DNA of 64,000 nt from the NCBI GenBank assembly GCA_030562195.1, contig JAUJPP010000007.1:27463769-27527768 (forward strand), in the 5' to 3' direction. A program made the translations under genes and the position numbers. This document shows, piece after piece, positions 1-13,900 of this stretch; within the stretch, counting starts at the first letter, position 1, and each line of letters begins with the position of its first letter. Origin of the DNA: Nipponacmea schrenckii. Its lineage: Eukaryota > Mollusca > Gastropoda > Lottiidae. A model generated the notes under the pieces. The model had not been told where the DNA came from. It made no database searches and saw only the letters and a list, made by a program, of their open reading frames with translations.

Positions 1-1071
1 AGGGAGACAACTCTAATACATATAAAAATAAATTGATTCTTACACGCTGAATTGATGAATACTATAAGAAATTTCTTTGTATCTATATACTGAAATGAGA
101 ATTATAATATGAAGTAAATACAATTTACAATGTAATACACACGAGTGTATTAGTATAATGCATTGAAAATAAATAGTTTATTAGCTATGTTAATGAGTTA
201 TACCAGGGTCTCGTGAGCAGAATAAGGTATATTAAATATTTCACGGTTTAACAGCTATATGCACCTTTAAAACTGGATGTTGCGTTGACAAGTCAGAAAA
301 GGGCGCAAAATAATGATCTCCCTCTCAAAGATGCCAGTCACAAAAGTCTTAGTGCTTACATGATTCACAATTTGCAAGAGTGTCTCAAAGTTTTGCCACC
401 ATATTTAACGCCACTGCCTTATTTGCCACGTTTATAATATTAATATAATTATTACTTACCGATTGTATGTTATGTTGAGTTATTCCATTAATATAAGCAT
501 CTACACATATAAAATTATACAAAACTAGTAAAATACAACAAATATAATGTTTTAAGTACATTTTGCCGAATTGCAAAACAAATGTTTTTGATATGAAACA
601 CAAGTCCTTCCACACGATATGAAATACACGATTGATTTTTCCAGGGCATTACATTTCAAGAAAAGGTTTCCTTTCTCAAGCTGTTACCCCCCGCCACGTG
701 CACTGTCACACGTGATCAATATTTTGGCATTATAACTAATATATATTATCCTTCAAAACCAATTAAAAATGTTTACTATTAGATAGAAAAATTTATTTAG
801 AATTTGGCGTTTAGTTTTGCTGTATAACCTGAAAATCATTTTAGACAGATCTATTATCCACACCAAATCGCAACACATGGCCCTAACTTACAACTAAGAG
901 CAATATGAATCTGTTTAAGTTGAGTGTTTCGCGAGTTTTGAAGCGCTGGCCATAATTCAACAAATCCACAACAAAATTGTTTTCTGGACCCAGTATGTAA
1001 CTTGTTGCGTGGTTGTAGGGACTCAGACCAGTCAAACATTTTATATGCTAATGATTGTATGGTTCTATTTT
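1..1071. other. Gene-free sequence
   Basis: AT-rich; only short frames with no recognisable domain. Nothing further seen. Confidence 0.5.
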
Positions 1072-1474
1072 TAGAAATCCTCTTTCTCCCTTCCTTTGGG
1101 GGTTTTTGCATGCCCATTTTTTGACTAATTTTGGTCTAAATTTGAAATTTGATGTCTGAAATTGCATTTTCTTTTAGAATTTCTGAGATAATGAGAAATT
1201 TAATTGGCGGAAGGTTATTTCTAAAAATAGTGGTTTTGTGTGCAGTGACAGTCAAGCGGATGTTGATCAAATGTAGTGGTTTACTTACATTTTGTTTAGT
1301 TCAAAAATTTCATGGTCATGCTATATTGAAATTTTGTACAGAAACCAAGTATTGGCCAGACTTTCATGTGACATACAGGAAAGCTTTCAACGAGATTTCT
1401 GGAAAAAGTTATGGAAGGTTGAATTTCGTGATTTAACATTGAAACAGATGGCAAATGAATTGGCGGACTGAGTC
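1072..1474. repeat. Dispersed repeat R1, copy 1
   Basis: About 400 bases, matching 43396-43798 in the same orientation with scattered substitutions and small indels. Shared landmarks include CTCCCTTCCTTTGGGGGTTT, GAGATAATGAGAAATTTAAT and CAGAAACCAAGTATTGG. The open frame inside it is not kept in register between copies, so coding is unlikely. No terminal repeats were recognised. Confidence 0.8.
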
Positions 1475-3507
1475 CGTAGAAAAGAGAATTACAAGAAACG
1501 AGTTATTTCCCTTTGATTAAAAAAACAAATATTCTACTGGAAAATAACTGTAAATGTTCACGGAATCAGCATTGACAGTTGAAATAAAATAAGATTCAAA
1601 ACAAGAATAATTGTACATGTAAGTTCTCTGTCCACCATCATAATAAAGTTTGCCTCTCATTCTTGCAGAAATTAAAGCAGCAACTGGCGGAAACGACTTC
1701 CATGGCCTTGGCTTGAATAAAAGAACACGATAATAAAAACGGATAATTAGGGTCTTCTTATTGGTTGCAGCGAAAGTGAAAAACATCGTCTATTGATTTC
1801 AAATACAGGTTTACATATGGAATAAAAAATCAAGCACTTAGATTATCCCGAGGGGATGTGAAATGGAACACAATAGAGTGACGGCAGGTGTAAAACATGT
1901 TTTTCAATTACTTCTAGGAATACTTCTAGGCATAATCCTCTAATTTCACCCACAACTTTGATACGTTAGAACTGTGAGCCAACAGTCTCTCATATTCTGA
2001 TGATAATCCCCGGATTAGTAGGGATTATCTCTGTCACAGAAGGTTTTATTCTCTTAGAACTTACAAATTCAACATAAGAATGTTGATAAATTAAACACTG
2101 ACAATGGCCGAGGTTATTTATTCAGGTCAGGCTTTGATACTAACAATATAACAACATAAGCACCGTAGGCCTGTAGATTTTCAGAAAGGAATACCAAGTA
2201 GATAAATCCAGTACTTGAATGACACCCGTTGTTCCAAAAGCACAATCTCGCTGATGAATCTATTCGCAATGTACAATAAAAGCTGCCAATGAAATGATGT
2301 GTTTGATACTCCTATAATCTCATATTTTCAATTTATCAGATTTCTTGCTCTATCTGAATCAGTCGAAAGTTCCTATGGTGTTATGTATGTAATTATGTAT
2401 TGGGTTGTAATGTATAACAATTGATTTATTTGAAGCCAATGGCGAATCAAGGCAACCTCCAATAATTCAGATATTACTTCTTAAGCAAATAGCCCAAATA
2501 CTTCAATGGTGATAAGACTGAACTGCTAGAATAAGGTTTTTGGCCAAATCGTCAGCTAATAACTGCCTCTTTCTGGAAAATTAGTAAAGCGAATGGTAAA
2601 CCTACTTGACCAAGCGAAGTGTAGCTTCGATTATCCTTTTGTCTTTTGAGACCATTGTTCGATACAGTGGACACCACAATCGTTTCGTTTTCAGGACTAG
2701 TATTATTTTTTATAGATTTTACACAGACTTGTCGGTAGTCTACCAAGCTATAGTTGCGATCATGGCCCGATAGTGTCAACACCGTCCATTGTATCCATAA
2801 ACTTGTAGCCTTCGCCATAACCAGCCTTAGTCTTGAACGACGTTTGTAGAGAGTTTTATGAGAGAGCAGTATCGTGCGAAACTGATGTCTTTTTGAACCC
2901 ACTTAGGTTGCTGACAATATGACTTAACCTGACCTTCTTCAAATGTATAAACAAAAGATAAGGTGACCGTGACAATGGCAAAATCCCGAGAAATAGCACC
3001 CTATATTTTCGGGTGTAATTCTCACACAACAGTTAACATGCCAATTCATAGAAGAAATGATACTCTCAATTTTATATTCAATGGTACAGGAAACGCTTTT
3101 CTTATAAAAACAGTGATCAATGGATTGAAAAGTTTACTTTTATGGAAATAAAGTAATCGTTTCCATGGCTACAAGTTGTATACTTTTAGTCGGTGATTAA
3201 GATGGATCAAGTTTGAAAATGAAATGAAATGTAAATACTATTAGAAGTTAAACTAGGAAGCGAAGGTTTTAAAATCTATATTAATCAGCTATAACCATTG
3301 AAAACTCCACACATTTAAGTTATATTAGCTAATAGTAAGGAATATTTTTTAGTGTAAACAATTTCCTTCCTTTTCTAACCTTATCCTTAATGAACTGGTA
3401 GTAGAGCAAATATACCAAACCCAAAATGATATATAAACATATGTGTATGGAACAACAAGTAAGGTAAAACCTGTATGCATCATTTCCCATGTTTTTCTTC
3501 TTTTGTT
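1475..3507. other. Gene-free sequence
   Basis: A 116-codon minus-strand frame (2552-2902) has no recognisable domain and no splice context. Otherwise nothing seen. Confidence 0.4.
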
Positions 3508-3985
3508 TTAAAGGGGCACAATCTTGATTTTTAGGGGTCGTTTTGGGCCTTTGTTACATTTAAACAGTCCTCAGAAATACTCAAGCTCTAAGAAAATCGC
3601 AAAATACCTTGAAATATACCTCAAAAATTTCACTTTTTATTTTTTTTTCCGTGCTGTACGCGGCTGGTCTTCAGTCAGTCTGAAAATTGTGTGTCCTGTT
3701 GACAAAATCTACAATTGTTATTACATGTACTTTCTTTTTGTTTTATCAGTGTGGGCCTGCGCAGTAGTCTAATTACTCTTTGATTTTCCAATATGGCGGG
3801 ATGTTCATAATATCTTAAGACATTATGATTTTCAAACACGGATAAATATGTATACCCATGGATTTGAAGGCTCAAATTTCAAAGGTAAGCTTTGTAGACT
3901 ATATCTGATTAGCTAAACAAAAGATTTCATGTGTTTGAAGCTGTCGGATGATTGTCCGAAACAAATCAAGCCTGTGCCCCTTTAA
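3508..3985. mobile_element. MITE with TTAA target duplication
   Basis: 478 bases bounded by inverted ends: TTAAAGGGGCACAATCTTGA on the left and, read from the other strand, TTAAAGGGGCACAGGCTTGA on the right. Both ends carry TTAA (3508-3511 and 3982-3985), the target duplication typical of piggyBac-type or similar cut-and-paste elements. No transposase frame fits inside, so it is a non-autonomous element. Confidence 0.75.
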
Positions 3986-4012
3986 AGTATATTACATGAA
4001 ACTTCAAATTGC

Positions 4013-4270
4013 GACTGTTATTCCATATTGTGTATTATTCAGAAATATTGAGTTAATTCGCCATACACATAACCAACCCTTTACATACAATATGTAATGA
4101 AGCCTAACATAGGGCAACACGAATTCTTTATAAAGGGGAGGAGAAAGGACAGGAAACTTTCTGTTACACACTGAAAAGGAGAACTGAAGAGGTCTGTGCG
4201 GGAAATTAGTTAGCGGTTCGAAATAAAGTGTTTCATGATGTTCTTGTGTTCTTACTACCGGTTTTTACAT
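4013..4270 (+). mobile_element. Solo-LTR-like segment (weak)
   Basis: The order resembles an LTR: a TGTTATT start, a TATA box in CTTTATAAAGG (about 4130), then GAAATAAAG (about 4221) and a TTTTTACA end. No flanking target duplication and no primer-binding site were seen, and there is no second copy in the window. Confidence 0.2.
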
Positions 4271-5002
4271 ACAGCCAGTTATCTCTTCCTGTTACAGAAT
4301 ACACCCACAACAAAACTAGAGAACTGCTTATAGTCTTATCTCAAATCATGCTTCCTTATGAAGCAAATTGTTAGACCAACTTATGACATTCAGTACGTGA
4401 TTTTTAATAATAATGTAAGCTTAGTAGCGAATAGTGGAATAGAGTAATTTCCTAGTTCCAGCTTATGATAAATAATTTTACTGATAACGTACATAGAATA
4501 TACACGAAATACTAAAACTAGTTACTTTTCTCTAACTTATTTATTGATTATCAAGAGAATTCAATAAAACTTCCGAAAATGGCCGTTGATAGAAATTAAT
4601 GTAGCTAGAAAATTATATGATGTAATGGAATTCGTATTAGTTTTACACTAAGATAGCCTTTGACACTGGTCACGTATTCTGAAATGAGTTTCATAGATAA
4701 TACACGAGGTTCAAATCATTTCAGCAATTTGTAGTTATTTGGACCGCTTTAGATGAAATTATGATTTCTGTTATAAAATGTCTCAGCTTTTTCACTCTGA
4801 AAAATAGAAAGAAGCGAATAGCTATATTTTACAAGTATAACAACGTAGGTTCACAGTTAAGGATCATTTTTACTAACTGGTCCTTTGCCAAAACTATTGG
4901 CTTTGATAAACAGCTTCCGACTGGAAATATGAGAAAAGAACAAACTGGCATTGTGCTTATAACTTTACTGTCTGACAAAATTACCTCGTATGTCTTAGTT
5001 TC

Positions 5003-5330
5003 GTAACAAACGTCCCTTTCTGCTAACAAGCATCCCTTTTTGTTAACAATCTGGTAACAAACGGACCTTGTTAGTAGCCTTGTTGGTAACAAACTAAGGT
5101 GATAATCGTCCCTAATTGGTAAAAATATTATGTCCTAGTTGGCAGCAATCTTTCCAAGTTGTAACTAACTTTCCTAGTTATAACAATCGTTCCTATAGTT
5201 TGTAACAAACTTTTAAAGTTCATAACAAACATTCCTAGTTGGTCACAAGAGTTCATATACTAGTAGTTTGTAACAAACTTTCGGAATCCATAACAATTGT
5301 TCCTAAAGTTGGCCACGAGTCACGATAACC
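5003..5330. repeat. Degenerate tandem repeat, about 20-bp units
   Basis: About 16 diverged units of the form GTTNGTAACAAACNTTCCTA in tandem. The unit length drifts and no unit is perfectly repeated, indicating an old array. Confidence 0.7.
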
Positions 5331-7604
5331 TTTTTTGCGTTAATATTTAAAAATGTCTTATAATGTTTCGCGATTTATTAGAATCCGGTGGTATTTTGAA
5401 ATATTTTTTTTTTTTTTTAAGAAAGAGTCACTTATTTCTAATTGCGCACAAACATTCATATAACTGACAAATATTGGAGAAATTGTTATAATTAAAGACA
5501 GTTTAGTTGTGTGAATAGACAGTAATCAGTTTGAATAGATAGTAGGTATAATGTTACAATAACGAGTTCCATCGATTCGACCAGTATTGTATTTAACAGC
5601 ACTATTTACCACACTTATATTGTGGGGACATTATGATCAAACAAGTTGAATCATTAGCGGTATATTTGACCATAGTTAATTATTGTTCATTGCGGACTTA
5701 ATTGGGCAAATCATAGTTCTATATCACTACAAGCCGAGGCCGCAACACACGTCTTTGAATGCCTGTAATGATTGAAATTGACCAAAGAAACACAGTTATA
5801 ATGGAATAGAATAGAAATCGAGCAATCAGAAATCAGTTCGACTAATAAGATAGACAGTTAAGTGGCGATTCGCAATAAAAGAGGATACTAATTTTCCATC
5901 AAGAAAAGTGGTAAGTTTGAAACATTATTTGATTTAAGAGAAAAGTATATTTTGTTAATACGCGCGATGAAGAAACTAATCAATACTAGTATATAGTAGA
6001 AATACTAATATATATTTGACAGTCTATCTAACAATCTAACCAAATCGCCACTACTACATTCATTCACAATCATTTTTATCAGAACAAATCTGAACTAATA
6101 TTTTAGTGACATACTACCGATCGTGTGAATGAAAACTGTGTTATAAAACTATTCATTTGACGGATTGTGGAAAGTCTTAGACGGTAAGAACTTTTATCAA
6201 ACTTTCATTGTTTAAAAATGAAATAGGGTTTAACATTAGATAAAAGAAGAAAGTTTTCCCGCAACTCGACCTCTTATACTATATTTACTGTGTAATATCG
6301 ACTGCTCTCGGCTCAGCACATCATTCTCAAATATTGAATTTTACAAATAAGAGAAACCTTTTAATTGATGCGTGATTGTTCCTCGTGTCAACCTCTGGGT
6401 AGTTTTTGTTGTATCCTTGAAATATTCCGAACAGCTTTTTGCATATATATCATAATATCATATATTTTCCTAGTTTTGTACTTTCCACTGCACCGAAATG
6501 GAATTTATCATTTGGATAAAGATGGTGTCATTAAACACCACGCTTTTATTCAATAACATTATTTGTAAAGATATATTGTATTACTGTATAGTAAATAACA
6601 TAAGTAATAATAGTAATAACATTATTGATATTGCCCATAAATCATAAAATTATGATTTCGATAAACCACGTATACGATATTTTCAAACGCGTATCTGAAT
6701 AAATATCAGTAGTAGAAAACAGGACTTTATAAGCTTACACACATATCTTGTCACACTTCCACACATGCGATTAATAAGAATTAATATTAGGTCCTAAGAT
6801 TTTTAGTTATTCCCAGCATATTTATTAGCACATTGTACTGGACGGCGAAGCACCGAAGCTACTGGCGTTTTCTTAACGGGGAAGCGTCGACTCGGCGTCG
6901 CTCAGAGAGTATCATGAAATATAGACCTATTGAGAAATGATCACTCAATGTACGAAAAAGAAAAACGGCCAACAACATCGAACAGCATCTGAGAAAAGTA
7001 CAATTTTTTTAAAAGATACATTTATAATCTCTCTATATCTCTCTCAGATATTGCTATATGTATATTTTGTATAATATAAATAGGCATAAATGGAAGTTGA
7101 ATAGTTCAATAAGGAAAAATAAATTCTTGTGAAATATTTGTGAAATGTTTGTAGGTGAAATTCTAATGACGTTGAAGTCAAGTCTTTACAAACTCAATAA
7201 AAAAATGAAATGTAACACATTTTCATGTCAAACTCGACGATAACTTTAATTCTTTCCAACGATTTTTGGAAACAGACGACATTATGAAACTCAAAACAGG
7301 TTTATAATTTGAAATTGATCTTGACTCAATATTGACCTTTAAAATAAGATATTATAAGCCTAATTACTCATTGATAATTTGATTAATATGAACTCGAGTC
7401 CTTTTGTCATAAGTTATTAATAAGTTTAGTCATACTGTAAGGTATACTAATATAATATAAGCAACGGATATGCCGTTCTTGTATAACTTCCGAATTTTAT
7501 TTTAGCCTAATCTTTTAGCTGCGATGGAAATGTTTGTTTGTTAATCAGAGTTCCTAATCTAAACATTTATCGAGATAATATTTTCGGATTTTTCATTCAA
7601 CCAT
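5331..7604. other. Gene-free sequence
   Basis: AT-rich, with a T run at 5406-5419 and a small GC-richer patch at 6840-6910. No gene or repeat family recognised. Confidence 0.5.
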
Positions 7605-7940
7605 TTCTCCTTGCAGTGATTGAGGTAGGAGAGACGGACACGGAAAAAGCGTCTTTTAGGCCTACATTAAAAACCGAAGCCGCGTTTGCTCGCTGAATTG
7701 GACGTTCTGGATTCAATCCCGAAATTGGGCTCGAGGAACCCTCGGCTTTTTAACCTGCTTTTCGTCAATGATGGAGGTCGGAGGGGCAAGTCACACGCAA
7801 GACTAATTTTGACTGAGGACCCATGTTATTTAAGTTCGATATCCCGTGGCTATTGGAATTCGAATCAGTACCAATGGCGCTGATTTGCCAGATGAGCTCG
7901 TCTAGTCCGATGTTAATCTGTAGCACGTAAAATAAATTTC
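7605..7940 (+). mobile_element. Two partial tRNA-SINE copies (family S2) in tandem
   Basis: The first part (7605-7695) matches the body of the full SINE at 63240-63565 (GGAGAGACGGACACGGAAAAAG). The second begins with a damaged head, TTTGCTCGCTGAATTGGACG with a B-box-like GGATTCAATCC, repeats a GGTCGGAG body segment, and ends in the tail GTAGCACG...AAATTTCATTTCA. The A box is deleted. Confidence 0.6.
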
Positions 7941-10900
7941 ATTTCAAACATAATATGAGGATGTTACACGTTATTTATTGTCTATTTCGACAAACCTTAA
8001 TTGGGATAGTTAATTCAGATTCATTAACTTAATTATCCAATGTAATATGTTTTGAGAATGGTGGCAGTGTAATGTATTAATTTTTTTTTACCACGTTGCA
8101 TAACAACCGGCCTTGACATTTAGTATCAGGTAAACAGAATAAATCGGGGAGGAAGCAGGGGACTGGCGACATATTGCCTTATGGGTATTTCGAGGGGTAC
8201 GACGGATAAGGATTAAATAACCACTTTGAATTGAACCAGGTTGTCAGAAACATCAACTAAATCAAAATTTACGTCTGTTGCGACTTCACAATTTAACGAG
8301 TTTTGAAAGTTGAAATTGGTTGTGATATTTTTCATTCGGAAATTCTCGACAGTTTCCGTAAAGCGGAATATGTTGCAGGGTGCTAGTTTAACTTTTACGG
8401 CAGGACGTTTGGATATTTTCTTTGCGTGTATCGACCTATAATCATGCTTAATAAAAGACAGCGCTTAACAGGTTAATGTAAGTGCCAAAAAGATCAATAT
8501 ACTTACCGCAAGTGCATATATATTAGTAAAGAGAAAAAATCCAATTCAAATTGAAGAAAAAAAAATAGTGCAAAATCGTTGATAACGGTGTTTGTCGCTA
8601 ATCATGCGAAATAGAAGTTCTTTGTTATGTTGATATTGCTGAGTCATTTACAGTAATTATACTTACTCAAAGTTTACAGTCAATTAAATAAAAAAGGTAA
8701 ATTGACTAAATTCATCTGAACAGTTATACATTTTTGTTCAGCTCTTACAAACAGAAATATAACCACGCGTTCAAAACCACTGGTCAAAATGGTCGAAAGT
8801 TGCCACATAAGAACTATGCCTGTGTTTTTCTAGTTTATAATAAATGCATGTCAAGAGACCATTGTTCTTATAGTATGCAATCAAAGTAAGCTTGGTGAAA
8901 GAGAAAAATCTTTTGAATGGTGTTATATGAATACGGTAGTTGAAAACATTTGTTCAAGATCCATTAACGGACTTCGCCATATTATAATCGCTTCCCTATT
9001 CTAAAAATATATCGGAATAAACCTACATGGCCACCCATACATATTCAATGCCCCGGGATGAGTTTTTGATGATGTACTGACTATGCGTGTTTCTAAATGC
9101 GGGTTTGAATGCTTGTCTCTCAACTACAAATTACAGAAATTCAAACAGACTAGCATCAGGCTAAATTAAACTGATTCCCCGTTATTTCTGAAACAATGTA
9201 AATCGTGTAAGAAGTGATGTAGAAAACTCTTTATGTCAATTAATGTCATGTCACTAATTTCAGAATAAATTCCTCTGTAATAGGATTTCTTCAACTCGGT
9301 TAGATCATGTATAGCTTTTTAAAAATGTCACCGTTTAAACTCCGTTATACTTGAAAATGGATGTAATTGGGTAGAAAATGGCGTTCTTTAGAAGAATGAT
9401 TTTCAGGACTGATATAAAATTGATACCGACAGCAGATTAGCAGTTGAAAGACCGACTTTAAATTTAGTATCTTTTTCATCCACATTAAAGCTAGAAATAG
9501 CAGATATTCTAATGCTCTTTGAATAAAATTGCGTTTGAATTACAGAATGAAGCATGGTTTGACTTTCCTAATAAGGGTGAACTTTCAATTCTGATGAATA
9601 GAAATATTAAATTATTTGGTATAATTAGCGTGTTAGATTGGTGGTTACATAAAGACATCAAAAATGTGTGGGAACGCATCAGTAAAGGTCATCAGTTATA
9701 TAAATTGTCATAGGTCTAGTACGGATTTTATACCCTTATCTAATTTTAGAAACAAAACTCCCACCAAATTCGCTTCAGAAGACCAATTATTAGGTCTCTG
9801 AAAAGAACTAGTCCAAAACACTCTTTTAAGTTGGTTAAAATGATCACGCAACCAAGTTGCTAAGTGGCATAAGATGTTTCTGAAGGCTGGAAAATCAGCA
9901 TACGGCAATAGAATAAAATCCATATGGAGACTGAAAAACGCAATCTCCAGGTTGGCATTTAACTGCTCTTTGCAACTTTATCAATATGTCGCTTCCCTAT
10001 TTTAAAAAACAAGATTTTCTATATCTCTTCTTGTTAATGAATTCCATCTCTAATATAGTGAGACCCGGTTGTTCAATTCGTACCAATAGAATATCCACCT
10101 ACGCTTATACCAGTGGTCATTAACAAAGTTTATTAGTGATAAAATCTAGTATAGATTGCTAATAAAAGGAAAACGATAAGGAATAATGAGAGTAATCTAA
10201 ATTTTCTAACAAAGAACAAAGGTTGTGTAGTAGTTTTTAATGAATATAAAGAATAGGATATAATTAAATATGATTATTAGATTAATACAATCGCCACAGA
10301 CATTGATTTTTTAACAGGCCGAACAGGGAACTAACCATAGTTTAATAAACAATGGATCAATTCCTATTAAATTAATAACTGCAGACCTTATCGGATTGAT
10401 ACAGCATTATTATGAACGCCCAAGGCCAATGTCTTTGTTTCATGTTTGTTTTGTTACGTATTCCAGAACGAAACTGTTAATTAGGTCCTCGCGACAACAA
10501 CTGCTGTTTTGACTCAAGTCCTTTGTTTCGTGTGCCGCGGTGGTCATTGACATTTAGACAATAAGTGTATTTATTATCCATTAAATATCACCTAATATCG
10601 TCTCTTTGCTTCTGTATTTGTCATACTAAAAACGCGTTCGCGATTAAAAAAGGTAATGTGCCACACGGCTGAAACTAGGAAAGCACTAAACGGAAGTAAT
10701 AAAACAGTCTAATACGAATCAATAGCCTTCATGGATCATTCAAGATGTTATAAATGAACAAGTCAGGTGTTCAAGTATTTTAATGTGCTCTTATAACGGA
10801 ATAGCTTTTACGTCTCTTTGATATCGGAATTGAAGCAGGTAAACGCTTTATTTTTTAAACTTCAAAAACCATCTTGTTACTTTTCATTTCTCCAACTAAA

Positions 10901-13900
10901 TAGGTGAAAGGATTGAGGGTCGACACCGGACTTACTCTCGAAACCTTTACTTTTCTAAACCTTGACTAAGATTCGATCTTTATCGCAAAAACAAGACAAT
11001 CTGCCTCTACTGAACTATTCCAATACTATAAGGTAAGATACTTATTAAAGTTCTCCGCTAAAATATGGTATTTAATGACAGACATATATTCCCACCAGTA
11101 TTTTTTTCCTAACCATACCATTACCAGAACAGCATGTTATGAAATTTATCGTATCATACATGATAAGACAGTAGAGTAATGATCTGTTTCTGTTATCTTT
11201 TGTGACAGAGATTTGTTGAGGTAACGGTATAATTGACCGATTTATATTCTAAACGCTTTAGGCAAGAGCAAATTACGATATATTTATAAACATTGGAGAA
11301 AAAAATATAATGGCTTCAGAAAGAGAATTTGACAAGAAGCAATATATTCTCAATTGAAAGCAAAACAATTTAATTGAGTCACAATTTGGCAATTGGAATT
11401 TTGGGTAACCTGGAGTTTTTTTTATCTTTATATAGAAAACGCTTTTGTCATTAAGACTAAATAGTGGCCAAGATTGGAATCTTAAGATTTGGCAAGGTAG
11501 TTGTCAAGATTAATCCCCTGGCCAGCCTCTATATATTCCACAATACTATGTCAAACCGAAATCCAAATCTTTGTGCTTTGGACAAATTTGACTATATTGA
11601 CCGTGGAAACTCTCAAACTTAATGCTTAAACTGTAGAGGAAAATTCTGTATGTATTTATAGATATAACATATAAACGGAAGCCCTGTGTTACAGGTTCTT
11701 TCAATAGTTTGAAATCCAAAATGAGTAGGATATTAGTATTGTCATGGCAATATTTCCGTCACTGCGTACTTCATCACTAATTAGCCCAATCAATTACAGA
11801 AAAGTAAGAAGGAAAAAACAACATTTATTGTGACTAGGAAAGAACGTATATAAATCATCAAAATTAATTGACGTAACATTACCTTCACTACCACTGTAAA
11901 AAACAACCCCTAGTGCGTGGTAGAATATGTCATTAAACCATTATAGATTTGAGAGAATTTAATATCTAGATTAGGTGGGAGAAGCTAAAGGATTATGGTT
12001 AATGTAATATTTTTATGATTTTTAAAAACACCTCAGCAGATGTTCGTATATTTATAGATATTATATTATTTTTATACGTACGTAGTGTATTTATATACCA
12101 AATATATCAATCTGTCCACATGTTGCTCTCCTTAATGGTGATAATTGTTACCTATATCCGGGTAGTGGTAGTAAGAATTAATCAACCACCTTTTATCTAG
12201 TATTTATTAGGCTAAATCAAATGTTTGCTCCCAATCAGTATCGGGAAATATTAAAATAATTTTCGTGTCTCAGTCATCAGGTTGGCCATAAGCACTAATA
12301 TTTCTTATAATCTGTATTTTATCTTAAATTATAAGACATTCACCCCCTTTAAACCATACCAAACACTGCAATTCTACAGGTCCTTTAGCAACTGATGTAA
12401 AGGTGCCTTCAGGTCTGACTATTACAATATTATTACCCAAACTAAAAATTCTGCTGTTTATAATGAATAATCTGTTTAGGACATTGCAGGGTCGTGGATC
12501 AATGTGTGAAGTCATAATATTCATATCAGATGAACGGAATACGGATCATATTACAGCTGGTGTAAAACACCTTTCCTTCCGACAATTAGAATAATTATCA
12601 GAACTGTGACTTACATTGGTCGTTGTCAGGTCACGACCACCTGTCAAAATTATGATCGCGAGTAGAAAATGATGCCGTCAATGCTCCACATGTTTCTTTA
12701 ATGTTAAATGTCGAAAAGGCCGAACGTACGTATTCTTATAGAAAACAGAATTCCAAACGAGAACTCCCTCTGAAGTGCTGATTCTTCTGAAAGTTAGACT
12801 AGATTCAGTATTCAATGATAAACCCTGTATGAAATAAGTGAGCAAGTAACAACAAATACAGATCTCATTCCCCTGTGATAAGTAGCATGTATTGCAGTTA
12901 TATTACACTAAGAGATGTAGTAACGGGATACCTTGAAGAGGGAGATGGGGAAATCCCATTAAGCCGACGAAGTTAAGTTGTTATCCTTGTAAATTAAATG
13001 GTTCAGCGATCTCCATTAATGAGATAGAATCTGAATATATCATCAATTGTGATTTGTATAGTTCTATAAGCATCGATGGATAACTGGTTTCATTAATTCT
13101 TGAAGGTTATTATCATTGACCTTATTTCAAATTGAAAGATTTTGTCGCCATTGACATGGAAAATTCGTGCTGAAGTTGGATTATCGTTTTTAATCTTCTG
13201 ATAGGGTAAGCATTTTATCATTTGTTTAAACGCTGATGTTTTTGGATAATGGACCGGTGGTATTCAAAATGTTACCCGAACCAAAATATATAAATTTAAG
13301 TGTATAATTTCCAGTCAGACGTCTGATGTTCGTTTACTCATTTTGTCAGTGACATTAAACACGACTCATGTTTGACCATTGGTTTTTGCTTTAATTGTGT
13401 AATCTCCCCAAACCCACTTATTAGATAATTAGAAATTGGAAATATTAATTGATATTATCATAGTCAATTTAAATAGGGTATTAGTTCTAATTTTCTCAAT
13501 CCTCGGTAAAATAATCCACTTATCGTAAAACCTTTATATCGCTGGAAAACTAAATTAAGACACTATCTCTGGACTTGTAGATACAGGAATATCGTTTATG
13601 TATGTAATACTTGCTTGTATATGATTAATAATCTCTAATCTCTAACACTTACTATAAGGAAAAATGTTGTTTCTCGCCATAAACAGCGTTAACTCGTCCA
13701 AAGTATGACAAAATCGGAAGCAAACAGTTCGTGAGAGTTAAAATAGAAGACATTCCTGTTTTCAGAGCTTCACCTCCATCCATTGTTTGAGTGAGAAACT
13801 AAACTTCATGACACGATGTCAGTGGATAAAAAAGGCCATCGTGAGGTTAATCAGACGGAGAATGAGTTGATATTTAAAATATTAGCTCGTGAGGATAACA

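Noticed and set aside
2552..2902. 116-codon minus-strand frame
   Set aside because: No recognisable domain, no splice or promoter context, and its length is compatible with chance in 64 kb.
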